From the NCBI RefSeq assembly GCF_036370855.1, contig NC_088098.1, positions 204,769,336 through 204,833,335 of the forward strand: a DNA stretch of 64,000 bases. The letters are read 5' to 3'. Position numbers and translations under genes: made by a program. This document shows, in pieces, positions 51,967 to 64,000 of the stretch. Numbering within the stretch: position 1 is the first letter of the stretch; each line of letters starts with the position of its first letter. The stretch comes from Dromaius novaehollandiae. Lineage: Eukaryota; Chordata; Aves; Casuariiformes; Dromaiidae. Below the pieces are notes generated by a model. The model ran no database searches. It had not been told where the DNA came from and saw nothing but the letters and a program-made list of their open reading frames with translations.

Positions 51967-53263
51967 CTGTATTAAGAAAAATTGAAACAATAAACCTCCA
52001 CTGTAGCAGCTTGTATTTATCAAAAGCACTCCATCTGAAACTGTCATTTACTTCCTTTATTCTACCTTAATACTCACAAGAAGGTATGACACTTATGGGG
52101 AACATGAAAAACTGAACAAGATGAAAAGATTATTATTATTGTATTTCTTTGTTTGTGTCATGCTACATCAATATCTTATCACTGATGACAGGCCCAGCAA
52201 ACTATGACAGAATCCCTTGTCTATGTCCTTCCTAACTTGTTTTTGAAAATCTTTAATATTTGTAAATGATCCCCCCTGTTTCCCCTGATTCATACCCCTG
52301 AATCAACTTAACTCCAGAAGTAAAGGGAGCACCCATTCCCTTCCTGGCTTTTTAGTACCATTTTGTCAGCTCAAAACGAACAATACCCAGCTAGGATGCT
52401 CAGTCAGTTTTATACCAAATGAGATTATACCAAATAAGTAGCGATACCCAGAGCTGTAGTGAAATGTTAAGTAAAAGAACTTTTGAGGACTATGTTGTCA
52501 TGCTATCAGTAAACAAACCTTGAAGCGATAGGTACCAGTATCTGCGACACACGATCTTCTCTCTGCTGTTGAAGCATTTACCTTTTTAGGCCTGGGATGC
52601 ATACTGTTCAAGCGAAGAGACTAACGCCTATAATATGTATTTCTAGCTGTGTTGTTATCAGTAGCCCTACATCTATGCCTCCATCATGATGCTCTTTACA
52701 GTGCATTTTGCAGTCCCGGTCTCCTGATCTTCTGGAGCAGCAGACCCACAGGCAGGCAGGCAGGTGCCAGGGCTCCCTCCCTGCCCTCACACCTGGGTCC
52801 AACTTCTGCCAGGGTTCGGGAAGTTGTCTGGGTAAGCACACACACAGAGCTGCCAGGACAGGCTGCAGATCTTTACATACCCCAAATCTGTATGGCCATT
52901 TAGTGCATTGGCAGGGAAGTGCATCCAAAAATTTTCGGACATCACATTGAGATATGAGTTAAGGAAATACTTTCTGCTTTATTACCTAAATATTGCTGCA
53001 AATTTGTCCAAGGAACCTATGACACGGAGACGAGGCTTGCACACCACCAACAAGGCACGGGGCAGCAGCATTTCACCACTGTTCTAGCTTAGTTTATTTG
53101 CTCAGTAAATAAGTGAATTCACATAACACTGCAGTAGCAGAGCCTGCAGTTTCTTCCTTAGCCTAATGTTCCTCATTACATTTCTAATGTGTTGATCTGC
53201 TCCTGAAGGGCAGACAGAGGTCCTGGCTCTTCTCATATAGGGAGGCACATCAAAGAGCTTTTC

Positions 53264-53288
53264 AAAAAAATTTTTTTTTTGGGGGGGG
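53264..53288. repeat. A7-T10-G8 compound homopolymer
   Basis: Three homopolymers abut without interruption, the same T-to-G switch as at 48080-48106. Confidence 0.9.
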
Positions 53289-56200
53289 CCTCATTTAACA
53301 GGATTACAGAGGAGTTTCCTTATGTAACAGTCTTGACTCATTAGCTACCCACCTCTCTCTGATCATACTACAGGGATTGTTCTGGCACTAGGGCCCTATA
53401 CTTTTTTTCTGATGTGGCTTGCAGATATTTTTCATCCTTTTTGATGTTGAATTTTCAATGTTTGTTGCTCTTTTTGATCTTCTTTTTTATTTACTTCTAA
53501 AGAAAAGAAGCATTTCTGATGTGATGCAAAATGGTAGTCACTCCTGTTGTGTATTACTACTAAGTATAGAATACATATGGATCTTTTCAGGTAACAAATA
53601 AGAAAAAATATTTTCCGGGAATAAGTGAAATCATCTTCTGAATTCAATAATGAAAGAACTGTGCTACAAAGAAATATATTCCTCATAAAATGATTTTCTG
53701 TTCAATAGGTATACCCTGCTTTCCATTTTATGTACCACTAAGATTTGTGCAGCAAAAGCTATTTTCAAGCTTTTGTATTATTGAAGCAATTACCTTGTTG
53801 TCAGAAAAGATTGCAGTGGGATAAATAATTTCTGATGTACACAAAATGTTGGTTGGCAGCCTTTACACTTTCTATAAATGGAGAAATCATTTCCTCCTCA
53901 TGGCATTCACTAGAGGTCATTTATATATTGTGCAAAACAGAAACAAAGAGTATTTTTTGATATTTTTAAAAATAAATTGTTTTTAACAAATGGAATAGAA
54001 ATAGTTGGGTTTTTTTAATGTGAAACAAATGCATTTCTTACATATCCAGCAATTATTCACTGCAATTTCACTGATATTAGACACTAAGAAGGTAAGTATT
54101 CAGCAAAAGAACAGAAATGATATTTTTAGGAATAAGGTACATTATGACTCTGAAAGTTTATGGAGATGAAATGGCATTTTTTATTGATTCAGATAGGATG
54201 AGGACCATATAATTTCTGGTCCATGGCTCAGTACAATGTCATGCTTTATTCTGTGTGTCTAGAACTGATGATAAGTTTGACAGGTTCATTAGGTTCTTCC
54301 ATAATGGCTGCTGGCGTTATAATCATATTCCTTTATTAATATTTTGGCATTATGTTAAATCTATCGGTATCTTCCTGAGGTCATACTGATGGAAAAAAGT
54401 CCTTAATGATCCCTTTAATATTCCCTGATCAACTTAAAGTTACAGCATAGTAAGTTTTCAGAAGGCTGTGTACAATGTCCACAAAACAGTCCTTTTCATA
54501 TGCCAAAATCACACTCTAAGGAAACATGTTCAATTTGCAACACTCAGGGATGGCTACAATATAGCAGAGCAAGGGATTACACTGGCATTCAGCTGTCATC
54601 CAGAGAGGGAATCCTGAATTTTGATACTGGTGGATAAGAGAAAGTGTAGCTATCAGCTTTCATTGCATCCCCAGTACTGCATTTACTGCCCTAAACTTTC
54701 CTGTTTTTCTCAGATACTCATCCTTAAAGATATCCATGTCATCTACCATAAAAGCAAGTCTAGGACCTCTTCATGTTCACCGAATGATGTTTTAACACTC
54801 CTATGGAAAGCAGCCTCTATCAGGATCCCTTGTCCAATCACTTAATACCCATTTGCTTCCAATTTTGACTCAAGAATGGATTTTTTTACACACTTCCCTA
54901 ACTCAAAATCTGAGCTCTCATTTGACCCTAAGAACCTCAGGCTTATTAGGTAATTGCCTTATTACTCCAGGCAGTTCCACATGGTTAATATGTTAAGACT
55001 TCAGCAAGGAGCAATGACTGAGATAATTCCTTTCTATGGAAAAATCCACAAAGGGGATCTCATAGTAAGGAAACCATAAGGAGGATTCCCTCTTGTGTAA
55101 TTACCTGTTATCATCCTAAAGGTAAAGAAGGTGATATCATTTGCTCCCTTGCTGGAAACAGCCACAGGAACTATCTTCCAGATCTGAGAAACTGATTCAG
55201 AAACTTCAGTAAACTGTTGTCATCTCTAAGAAAAACCAAGGGAGACAACGCTCAGCTCTGCCCCTCGGACATGGACCAGTTGATGTGTCCCTGATTTGGG
55301 GACCCCGCTATATGTGCAATATCATGACTGCCTATAGGATAAGACAGACTCCAGAATCTTGTCTAGAGAGGCAAAAAGATGTCTTCGTAAAAGGAAATAT
55401 ACACCCTGATACTAGGATTATAAAAACTGATTTCCTAAACATAAAAAATGAAATGACTGACCCTTGGTCTTTACTTAAGCCTATTTTTTACTTAAGCATA
55501 TTTTCACCTTCTGTCTCGCCAATGTCTTTGCAGAGGACTTTAAAACAGAGAAAAAGTAGATAGTCTCATAATAATGGCAGAACTCCTATTTCTATCAAAG
55601 ACGGGAGCTGTATAAATGGAGTTCCTTAATGAGAAGATCTAGGTTCTTGGGTCATGTCTATATGACTAAATAAAAGAGAGCCAGGGACCTGGCCAAGGCA
55701 CACGTGGTTAGCTAAGGTCCAGTAGCACAGCCTGCTGAAGTAGCGTTTTTCTAGCACAGTACTTAGCGAAGGTGCTCCGCGTCCTGGAGTGTGATGTTTG
55801 AGCAAGTGGCCTGCCTGAAGGTGCACGTAAATGTGCCCTTATTAGTCAGGTAGGGCTTCTGTCCCAGCGATGTCTCTCTCCCTTATGCTCTCTCCCCGTG
55901 TACTCCTTGCTGCGGCTCTCCCTTCTCCATGGAGTAACCTGGCAATATTACATAACAGAGCGCTATGTGGGAAAAGGAGCTGCCTTATTCCCATAAAGGC
56001 TTTGATTTCCTACAAACAGCTCCCTGGCCCTGGTGAGCAATTGGAAATTGGACGTGAGACTGACAGAATTCAGGCTCTGTTCGATTAAAAGTGCTGAGCA
56101 GCGTTGCTGTCTTCATGGATATAAATGATACCTTTGTAAAAAGTGACATGGCAGCTGGAGCTATCCACATAGCACAAGGAGGGGATGTGCCTATAATATT

Positions 56201-59200
56201 GATTACACAGCTGACTTCCCATAGGGGCTAGTGGCATTAAACAAAGGAAGGCTTAATAAATTATTTCATATCAGGGTTATGATTCCATTCTTTAGAAATT
56301 CAATGAAGACAGCAGTAGCTAAAATTTTACGGGGTCGAATCCAGATGGATCAGATGGTAAAAGCAGGAAATAACCTACTGTCATTTACAACAAATATGCC
56401 AATTTATTAATTTTCAGGTTTACCTAAATTCCAAGGAGCTCAGCTTTAGCTACAGAATGATCCACAGAACTTCACTTTATGAATGTAAGATTTTAATTTG
56501 ATACACGGAGGCTATATTTAGAAGTGCATAATTGCACATTTTCTTCTGAATGAAAAGGAATATTTGTTTATTTAAATAAGGGCTCAGGATGAAAAGCTAG
56601 GGGAACTGGACCTAACCAGAAAAATATTTCAGCCTGAACTGTCTCAGTTAATATCACATCACTCACTAGCTAGCCTAATGCATAACTCCTTAAAACTATG
56701 AAGGAACAAAACTCTAAAGGTTGCTACGTGGACCTTCTCCCTTCAGGTAACTGAGAACTTTGGATCTCCATGGGTTGAATGAGTTAGTTCAAAGCCATAT
56801 GAAAAAGGAGCAAAAATCTGTGCAATATCGTTACATCTTGTATGTACTACAAAGTGCATCTGGGGTCCCTCAGGAGGTTTTAAACAAACACAGGAAAACT
56901 CAAGAGTCTTCAGGCTTTATCTTGTATTGCTCAGGGCTCTCTTTCATATCTAGAAGTTTTTCACAGTATTCACTACATTGTTTATCAAAATTATAACACT
57001 CTCATTTCTGTGAAGGTGATTTCTTTATGTGCCTAAAGGGGAAGATAGGTACCTACGGAAACTAACAGACATATTCTGTCTCTCCCATTGTGGCAATCCT
57101 GTTAAAAATGCCTCTGTAAAAGACTGAACTCATCTTGAAACCACTTGAGTTCCCTCTTTCTCTCAGAAGCCTGTTTCCATTTCCTTTCATGTTTTCACCT
57201 ATTTCTAGGCTTGTCTTTGCTTGTTGCTGGAATACATCTACTGTGCCCTTCTCTTCTATCTTCTTTTTGCAGGTAATTGTATATCTTTCATTCTCGTCTG
57301 CATCTTCTGTATATGATCCTCCTTCCCCCTTCAGAACTGGTCCTGGCTCTCCTGTCATCTCTTTCTTCACTAAAACTCCTTGGTCTTTTGCTTACTTGCT
57401 TTCCTGTGGTCTCTCAGTCCCTCAAACTGGGGGATGAAAAGATTAACCCCTTCAGAGGGGGGTTAAAAGAGGTCAAGAAAAAGCTCTCATTTTTTGGCTT
57501 GTGTCCGCTGAGATTCTTTGGCCATTGACTGGTGTTTTTTTAGGCCTTTTGCCTCAGAGCCGCTATCATGTAATCATATATCACCCAGAGGGGAACATCT
57601 CACTCAATGGCATGTGCAAGGCTGCTTGCCCAGGCACAACTCAGAGCCACCACAGATGGACTCTGAATGTCTGATTAGAGAGCACAAAACCTGCAGTCAC
57701 AGAGCTCCAGAAAAGACAGACACATGCTTTCATTCTTAAGAGAGGAGAAATTTCTTCCTTGTCCAGGATCTGTCCCATGCAAACTTTTGCTTTTGCCTGT
57801 GTGCTGAGCAGAGGCAACAGGATTTAGGCAACAAACTCCCTTAGATAAATTTGTTATGCCAGTGGACAAAGGTAGATATATCTTTAGAGGTGGAAAAATC
57901 TTTATGTGACCTAAAGTTTTCTTAATTTTTAATAATTTTATCCTAGGCCTTTATGCTAGATTTTTGCAGAGCAGTGAATTGGATTCATGATGAAAAGCAA
58001 GTAAAGCTAAAGGTTTGCTCGATCAGCCCTAGGATCATAATATATTGTACTGTCAATCTTTATTTAATATCACCTTTTCAATAGAAAGCCTTGAGAAAAT
58101 GTGCCTTCAGTCGTCTTGCCTTAAAGTGTGCAAGTCCGTGCCTCTTTCAAAACCAGTTCTTCCTTTTCTTTCCATAGCAAACTGAAACATCTTTGTCCTC
58201 AGTCTCCACATTGCCCAGAATTTAGCTGTAATAAACTGTTTCATTGTTCCTTTAAATTTTCAGTGGAGCACCTTGAATTACTCTTGAGAAAAACTTTAAA
58301 AATTAATTTTGCAGTGTATTGTCAGAGCTTATCATACTTTTTTCCTCAGATATAAGTCTAAGAAAGTATTTAGCCCCATTGAATTCCACTTGCCAAAGCA
58401 AAGTCTAATGTACAGACTTATGTAGAAATTGAATTAGCAAAGCTATAATGGGTAGGTATTTTCAAATAACTGAATTTTAATCAGAAAAGTTGGTTTCTAG
58501 GGGTATGCTCTATAAGCACAGGAAAAAAGTTCATTTAATAATTCTATTCAGATTATTTGCAAAGTTAATACTTTAAAAGAAATGTTAGAAAATGGATTTA
58601 TATATTACTGGTTATTCCATTTCCAGTTTTACCCCTAAAACAATCAGAAGACTACTTATTAGAATTCAGTGTTCAGCTTTTGCTAAGACAGCTTTTGCAA
58701 TTCCAAGAAATAAATAATAATTACAAATAAGAAATAAATTTATTATCTATTAAGGTTTTTGCCTCCTTTCTCTTGTATCACTCTCTTTTTTATTGAACTT
58801 TCTGGTCAGAGAATAGAATTGTTAAGTTGTAAAAACATCAACATCAGTATCACAACTTTATCTATTAAGGAACGGAGAAGTCACATGGAAATGATAAAAA
58901 TGTCCAAGTTGCACAGGGCAATTTTTACATTTTAAAATGCAATTATTTTTATATTGATATGAATATTTGATAATGTTGATCCAAACAGTGGAAAACAAAC
59001 AGATTACCGGAACTGCTTTTAGCAGAAACAGCATTTCCCTAAAATTATTGGGAAGGACTAGGTAATTTCTGCTACACCAAGGCTCCAAAATTACACATTG
59101 CTAATATGGAATAACATTTAATGTTTTTCAGCTTCACAAGAAATACTGTCATTTTCAAACTATACTTTTGTAGTGATAGTATAAAATTCCTCCATATAGT

Positions 59201-59799
59201 GAAGCATATGGCTTCCAACAATATAGCTGCTCAAAATATTTCTGGGGATAATATTTGCCTACCTTTTTGTGTGTATGGAAATTTCCATTAGCTGGCTTTT
59301 GTCAATACAGAACAACTTCTTTTACTAGTATAAATTAGTCTTTTCTCAGAAAATGCAGTCAGGAGTTATATCAAGTTGAGTTCCTAGCAATTTTCCAGAA
59401 ATATTTTCCATCTGTGTTTCTGAACTGCTTATATAACTCACGCTGCATATTTGGCCATGAATGTAAATTCATAACTTTCTATGCTAATAAAACAAGAAAG
59501 GAAACAATAGAAAAAAAAACAAAATTGCATTCTGTGGACTTTTGGTATCCATTAACCATAAAATGAACATTCATGAGTAAATTTATATAAACTTTGGGTT
59601 GTTGTCAGATTAACTCATGAAAAAAAGTAGCATGAACTTCACACACAATAGAAAACATCAGCCTTCCTTTTCTCATTTCTTGACCAGCCCAGCTTATGGT
59701 CCAGGCTATAGACTTCATATCAGGCATGAAGCTCCTTTACAAGAGACTTTTTTGTTAGGACTGATATGGCTTGATTTCTCCTTCTAAATTTTTGATGCT

Positions 59800-59910
59800 T
59801 TCTGGGCAAGCTTTGGCAAGTTAGTTCACCTCCTTCTCTGCAAAACAGCATTGATGATACTTACTACTTCTGCAAAGATTTTGAAATCTGTGATTGAAAT
59901 TGCATGGTAT
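59800..59910 (+). repeat. Possible MIR-like SINE remnant next to a CNTN5 donor
   Basis: In order it shows 'tctgggcaagctttggcaag', 'ttagttcacctccttctctg', 'caaaacagcattgatgatac', 'ttactacttctgcaaagatt' and 'ttgaaatctgtgattgaaat'. This parallels the MIR series of 'gggcaagttacttaacctct', 'gtaaaatggggataata', 'gtacctacctc' and 'tgaggattaaatg'. Its right end is about 75 bases inside the intron from the donor at 59985. Confidence 0.5.
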
Positions 59911-59985
59911 AATAGGACATATAATGTAAAAATAGCTATATATAGATATGACATACAAGTGAATTTTACTATATGTTGAACTGAC

Positions 59986-60220
59986 CTCCTTCAGCTGAGC
60001 AGATGACCACAATAGGGCTGAATGGACCATCTCCTTTGTTATTGTAAACACCAACTTTCACCTCAAAAGGAGTCAGAGGTGGCACACTTTCATCTCTATA
60101 GATGAACTTTGAGGCATCTGAAGATGTCACCATTTTTTCCTTCCAACCTCTTGTTCCATTGGGTCTGAAAGCTACAATATATCCAAATCCTTCTCCATTC
60201 TGAAACTCTTCTGACACTGG
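59986..60220 (-). CDS. CNTN5: CNTN5 exon: remainder of FNIII-2
   Basis: This 235-nt exon starts in phase 0 after ATTTTAG with [18 protein letters not shown] and ends in phase 1 before the donor GTCAGT, so a glutamate codon is split with the next exon. It encodes 78 full residues covering strands C to G of FNIII-2. The conserved tyrosine-corner region appears as [18 protein letters not shown], followed by the exit sequence [11 protein letters not shown] in RPNGTRGW is a potential N-glycosylation site. The stretch [20 protein letters not shown] fits CNTN5 better than the recalled CNTN4 sequence. No frameshift or stop is present. Confidence 0.96.
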
Positions 60221-62704
60221 CTAAAATAGAAAGTTCAAATAATGGTCAGATGTGGCCTTACTCATTTAGAAAGCAATTACCCAGTGACTGAATATAAGCT
60301 GGCTGCTTGTGTCCGGGTGATCCCATGCTTGATAACAGAGAGAGACAATTGTTTCTGAAGAGGAACCTAGGAGGAGCTTTTCTTCAGCTAGTCCTCATGG
60401 TTAGGTCACTGCCCCAGGAGTAAATAAGCTCTTGGGCTCAGAGAGATTTTGCTTCTATACTTCCCTTCTATACTTTGACTGATGCTTTAACCAGTGGTCT
60501 ATTAGTTGAATAGCCACTTCCAATGGCCTTGTTAAAAGCATAGAGCAGCATGTTGTTAAGGCCAGTGCTACTGGGATTCAATCCTATTGGGATTTAGGTG
60601 CCACCCTATCTAATTTCTGTATCTAAATGGGTTGTCAAGCCTTAATGATTTATATCAAGGGTTCATCCTGAAACTTAGCGATAAAATGTCATAAAACTAG
60701 TTATTCTAACTCTCAAACTGAAAGTCTTGTGGAAAAAAAAAAAATCTCATTTGCCTTGCTTATGCCAGAAGAGCTGTGAAATTTGCTGCTTAAACTGGGA
60801 CATATATGCTGTAAGCAGGCAGTCAGCAAAGGCACTTACTTAGGTGTTGAGAAGCTAAGCACTGCAGCATCTAAATCTTATATGTCCAGCTCAAGGAATG
60901 GAATTATTCCTGCTAATTTGCTGCCTGCATTTCTTAAAAAGTCAATGGACTGGGTTAGGTATTAGGTTTTTAAGAGCTGTCAGCACATAAAGCCAACACC
61001 ACAGCAAAGGTGTCTCAACACCATCTCTTGAAGAGTCTCTTAGATCTGCAGCTAATGAGAGTGTGAGTTGGAGTGGAGACACAGGGGATGCAGAGTAGTC
61101 TCCCCCTCCAAGCCACGAGTGAGTGTCTCATCATGAGTTATCTCACTACACCAAGTGAGACCATTCTCTAGCTGGCCTCCTGAAGCTGCACACTGTGCAT
61201 CCAAGACAGAGAAATTCAATGGAAAAAGGAGACAGGCTTTGTAGCGTAGTGATTTCAGCTGGAATGGAGGAGTCTTGCTACTCTTCACAGTGCTTATGGA
61301 TTTTTGTAGCAGACAGTCACCATCAAAAAGAAAAGAAATAAACGAGAGAGAGAAGAACCCTGAGATTTCACTGCAAACCTGAAATGCATGATCTGTGAAT
61401 CAATGCTAAGTGATTAAAGTTTTGTTTGAACTGGCTGAGTATAATTCTGCCTATGCCGATTAGTCTTTTTTCTGAATTATTCTCAGACATCCATATACTA
61501 TCTCATTACTTCTTCAAAATACCTTGTTGAATTCCTATTTCCTATCCAATTTAGACTTCTGGATCCTGTAAAAGCAGAGCTGGAGCTTGTGCTGGACCTA
61601 GGCTGACTTGCACTGTGGTTGTGCCTTATGGAAACGCAATGATTTTACCAGAAAGCACAGCAGTGTAGTGAGCACAGTAATCTGTAGCGAGTTGCTGATA
61701 CCACTTACACTGTATTATCCAGTATGCCAGTATTAGTTCTTTAGCAGAAAATTGAACACTTATTTCTAATTATTTTTTTGTGTGTGTTTTGCTTTGTCTT
61801 TTACCTTTACCTCTCATTTCTGGAAGAGAGATGGTGACTATAATTAGAAAGGGTAGAAATCTTTCAAACAGTTGAAACAGTATAAATATGCCCACTTTAT
61901 CTATGATTGACATAGATGAAATATCTTGATGTTTTTGTTCTTTTAATTTGGTTAATGACTTTATGTAGTTTAAGAGGTATGTGAAACAATATAGTGTGCT
62001 GAAATTAGTTACATCAGGAAGAACTAGGTGTTGATAGAAACAATAAGTTGACCAGGAACAAAGAGAAAGGAGTGACATTTTGTGCATTATTGACAGTCTG
62101 TATTCTTTAGCTTAAGGTGAAGAAGCCAAGGTACACTGAAAGCTATATTACAGCAATTAGTAAGTCTGTTTAAACTGCTTAATTCTGTTTTAAACTGTTT
62201 GCTGTATTTCTATTGCCTGATGGCTCACTCTCAATGATTATCGTTCCTTTGTATCTCTGGTTTCTTTTGGAAGAAGACTTGGACCATTGGCAGGGAGAGG
62301 GATATTACACACTTCAGTAGTGTTCCAATCCAGACACTTGGGGAAAACTATAAACACGCTTAATATCCTATTAATATATCATATTAAGGACTGGAATTAG
62401 ACTAGTCTAACCCAGATGTGGTTGTAGTCGCCTGTTGTTTTTGTTTGAGATTCCACAAGTTCTCTCCTGATTGGAGAGATGCTGTGGAGGTGCTGCTGCT
62501 TATAGTCCGGCAACTTTAATCAAAATCAGATCAATGCTGATTTGCCTCAGCTGTCTCAGGTAGCTGGTGTTGGGGGAGACAGATGTGCCAACATAGCATC
62601 CTCTTCAGATATTCCAAAATGCATCACTTTCAGTAGTTAGCTAGAATTTTGTTTCTCTTACCAACTGAATCACTCCTCAAGATGGCTGATTTTTTTTTTA
62701 ATGA

Positions 62705-62717
62705 CCCCCCCCCCCCC
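62705..62717. repeat. C13 homopolymer
   Basis: Thirteen consecutive C residues, just after a T9 run, in an otherwise AT-rich intron (G-run on the transcribed strand). Confidence 0.9.
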
Positions 62718-63000
62718 AAATCTTCATTTGATGGAACTGTTTTTTGTAAAATGTGTTGAATCTGAAATTTTTTATGATGAATCTTAAAGTTTTGAAAACT
62801 CCCCTCAAGAAAAGTCTCTCTGCTCTCCTGTGTTATTTATGATCAAAACATGAAGCAGAGAAAGCAGCTCTCTTCCCCCTCTCCCTCCTGCCAGTCTCCC
62901 ACAGCCACACGTCTGTTTTACATCTTGTATCACAAATGTCTTCTCTAAATAAATGTGTATTACAGGTCTTTAGTTTTGTATTTTTGTGAAACAATACAAA

Positions 63001-63021
63001 TTTTTTTTTTTTTTTTTTTTT
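63001..63021. repeat. T21 homopolymer
   Basis: Twenty-one consecutive T residues, which is an A-run in the CNTN5 sense. No attached retroposed body was recognised on either side. Confidence 0.9.
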
Positions 63022-63383
63022 GGATTGAGTTAGAATATATTATAAGGGTTTCCCTCTCTCTTCCTCTAGCTATTTCACCTGGGGTAGCATTCACTTGAGA
63101 GCCAAGAAAATCAAATCAACCTAAGCAGTCAATGGAGAAGGAAAGAGTGATAAATTAGCATAACTGGAGCTGCTGCTGGATGGAGTGGTTTCACCATAAT
63201 CTTCCCAACTCAAAACAGATGGAAATATGCACTATTTCAAAACTTTGGAACACATTTATAGAATACTATTTTTTGTTCATGTCTTGCCAATATTTGCTGT
63301 AGGGAAACCCCAGTACAGTACTCCTTACTTTACCCTCAAAGAAGCAAACATGAAACAAGTACTTTAATCAAAAAGTCCCTTAC

Positions 63384-63454
63384 CTCCCATGCTATTACTA
63401 ATTCATGTCGTCTTCCACTTCTGCCACTTACATTAGCTGGAGGTGTCTTTGGAA
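63384..63454 (-). CDS. CNTN5: CNTN5 exon: start of FNIII-2
   Basis: This 71-nt exon encodes the first strands of FNIII-2: a valine codon shared with the upstream exon, then [19 protein letters not shown] and IAWE. It starts after a TTTGCAG acceptor in phase 1 (two bases complete the split codon) and ends in phase 0 at GAG before the donor GTAAGG. The tryptophan in IAWE is the conserved FNIII core residue. NVSG is a potential N-glycosylation site. The exon is too short to show up as an ORF; it was found from its fit to the next exon and to the contactin family. Confidence 0.93.
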
Positions 63455-64000
63455 CTGCAAACAAAAAGGAAAAAAAAAATCAGAATGTCCAAATTACTGA
63501 AGTTTTCCCCATAGTAACAAGTTGCTGCAGAAGATGGAAAGTTGTTAAAACAGAACAGAAATAATAAGTATAGCACTCTGCAGTAAAGAATATTTGCTGC
63601 AGTTTCCTGGTTTCATTACAGAGAATCCCACAATCAAGCTGGTAGACTCAAACAAACCACAAGATGATAAGAAAAATGATATTGGAATAAAAAGTTACTT
63701 AAACAATATTTCTTCTGCAGATTAGTAAACTTTTCAGTGTTGAGGCCATCTAAGAGATGAAACAGGGATATTGTTAGTATTTTTATTTTTCCAAGAGACA
63801 ATTCAAAAAAAAAAAAAAAATCAAATGCTAAGGAACCATCCCTAAAAAACCCCTTCCATTTCATGCAAAATACTAGAAGCAGAACTATTCACAATTCTTT
63901 AAAAATTGAGACCATTATATTTCCTTAAACTATTTCATAACAATGCGTACACCTATACAGCTGACATAGCACATGTGAGCAGCTAATGAAGTTCTTCAAA
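63455..64000 (-). other. CNTN5 intron, continuing past the window edge
   Basis: Intron sequence upstream of the first visible exon, with acceptor TTTGCAG at its end and an A15 run near 63806-63820. The next exon upstream would end in phase 1 with a G for the split valine. It is not in this window. Confidence 0.8.

Larger units (their letters stand above)
51967..59985 (-). other. CNTN5 intron between FNIII-2 and FNIII-3
   Basis: This 8.0-kb intron has donor GTCAGT and acceptor AATACAG and separates two complete FNIII modules. It is mostly AT-rich unique sequence. A possible SINE remnant lies at about 59800-59910, close to the donor. A homopolymer block A7-T10-G8 lies at 53264-53288. ORFs inside it on both strands are short, lack splice-consistent family matches and are treated as chance frames. 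Confidence 0.8.
60221..63383 (-). other. CNTN5 intron between the two FNIII-2 exons
   Basis: This 3.2-kb intron has donor GTAAGG and acceptor ATTTTAG. It holds a T21 run at 63001-63021, a C13 run at 62705-62717 and a segment at about 60590-60860 with TTTAGGTGCC- and ATCTAAAT-type motifs that recur elsewhere in the window. No coding exon or RNA gene was recognised inside it. Confidence 0.8.
36095..63454 (-). other. CNTN5: 3' part of the contactin-5 gene, CNTN5 (seven exons, six introns)
   Basis: Contactin-5 is a GPI-anchored neuronal cell-adhesion protein of the immunoglobulin superfamily, with six Ig and four FNIII domains, acting at the outer face of axons and synapses. Seven exons read on the minus strand join without a frame break into 328 residues ending in a stop codon. 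They cover FNIII-2 (residues 1-101), FNIII-3 (102-200), FNIII-4 (201-295) and the GPI signal (296-328). Introns are about 3.2, 8.0, 10.2, 0.45, 1.4 and 2.8 kb in transcript order, all GT-AG. Assignment to CNTN5 rather than CNTN3, 4 or 6 rests on recalled paralogue signatures such as [23 protein letters not shown] and the tail [16 protein letters not shown]. The left limit is the predicted cleavage region and is approximate. The gene continues past the right edge. Confidence 0.93.

Noticed and set aside
57600..57660. Possible FNIII-like half-domain reading VVALSCAWASS on the minus strand
   Set aside because: It looked like the missing FNIII-3 half, but has no acceptor or donor and no family match. 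The real exon is at 51857-51966.
1..64000. tRNA, rRNA, CRISPR arrays and complete LTR or DNA transposons
   Set aside because: None was recognised on reading either strand; a profile search was not possible here.

Overview
The window looks like a bird genome: AT-rich, gene-poor DNA with short coding exons split by GT-AG introns, and LINEs of the CR1 type, the dominant retrotransposon of birds. No bacterial-style genes, rRNA, tRNA or CRISPR array was found. Most open reading frames in the window are chance frames in introns and intergenic DNA.

The one host gene is the 3' end of CNTN5 (contactin-5, NB-2) on the minus strand. I resolved seven consecutive coding exons, at 63384-63454, 59986-60220, 51857-51966, 41445-41631, 40884-40996, 39290-39458 and 36373-36476 (the last ending at the stop codon). 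All junctions are GT-AG and all phases fit, giving 328 continuous residues. These form fibronectin type III (FNIII) modules 2, 3 and 4 followed by a C-terminal GPI-anchor signal. The 5' part of the gene (signal peptide, Ig domains, FNIII-1) lies beyond the right edge. A polyadenylation hexamer at 36113-36118 suggests a proximal 3' end near 36.1 kb.

Bases 1 to about 36.1 kb lie downstream of CNTN5. By human gene order this would be the interval towards ARHGAP42, but nothing in the window proves that. It holds a decayed CR1 LINE on the plus strand (about 3.33-5.16 kb) that keeps parts of its endonuclease and reverse transcriptase with a large internal deletion. It also holds an older CR1 3' fragment on the minus strand (about 27.76-28.68 kb), a few possible CORE-SINE/MIR-like remnants, simple repeats and several perfect stem-loops.

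The introns (36.5-63.4 kb) hold more stem-loops, including a 13-bp stem with a 3-nt loop, possible SINE remnants, homopolymer tracts and a patch of degenerate repetitive sequence at about 37.69-38.42 kb. I found no convincing new coding system. The points most worth checking are the small terminal CNTN5 exon, which sits in a different frame from the longest ORF over it, the intronic hairpins, and an extra cysteine in FNIII-4.
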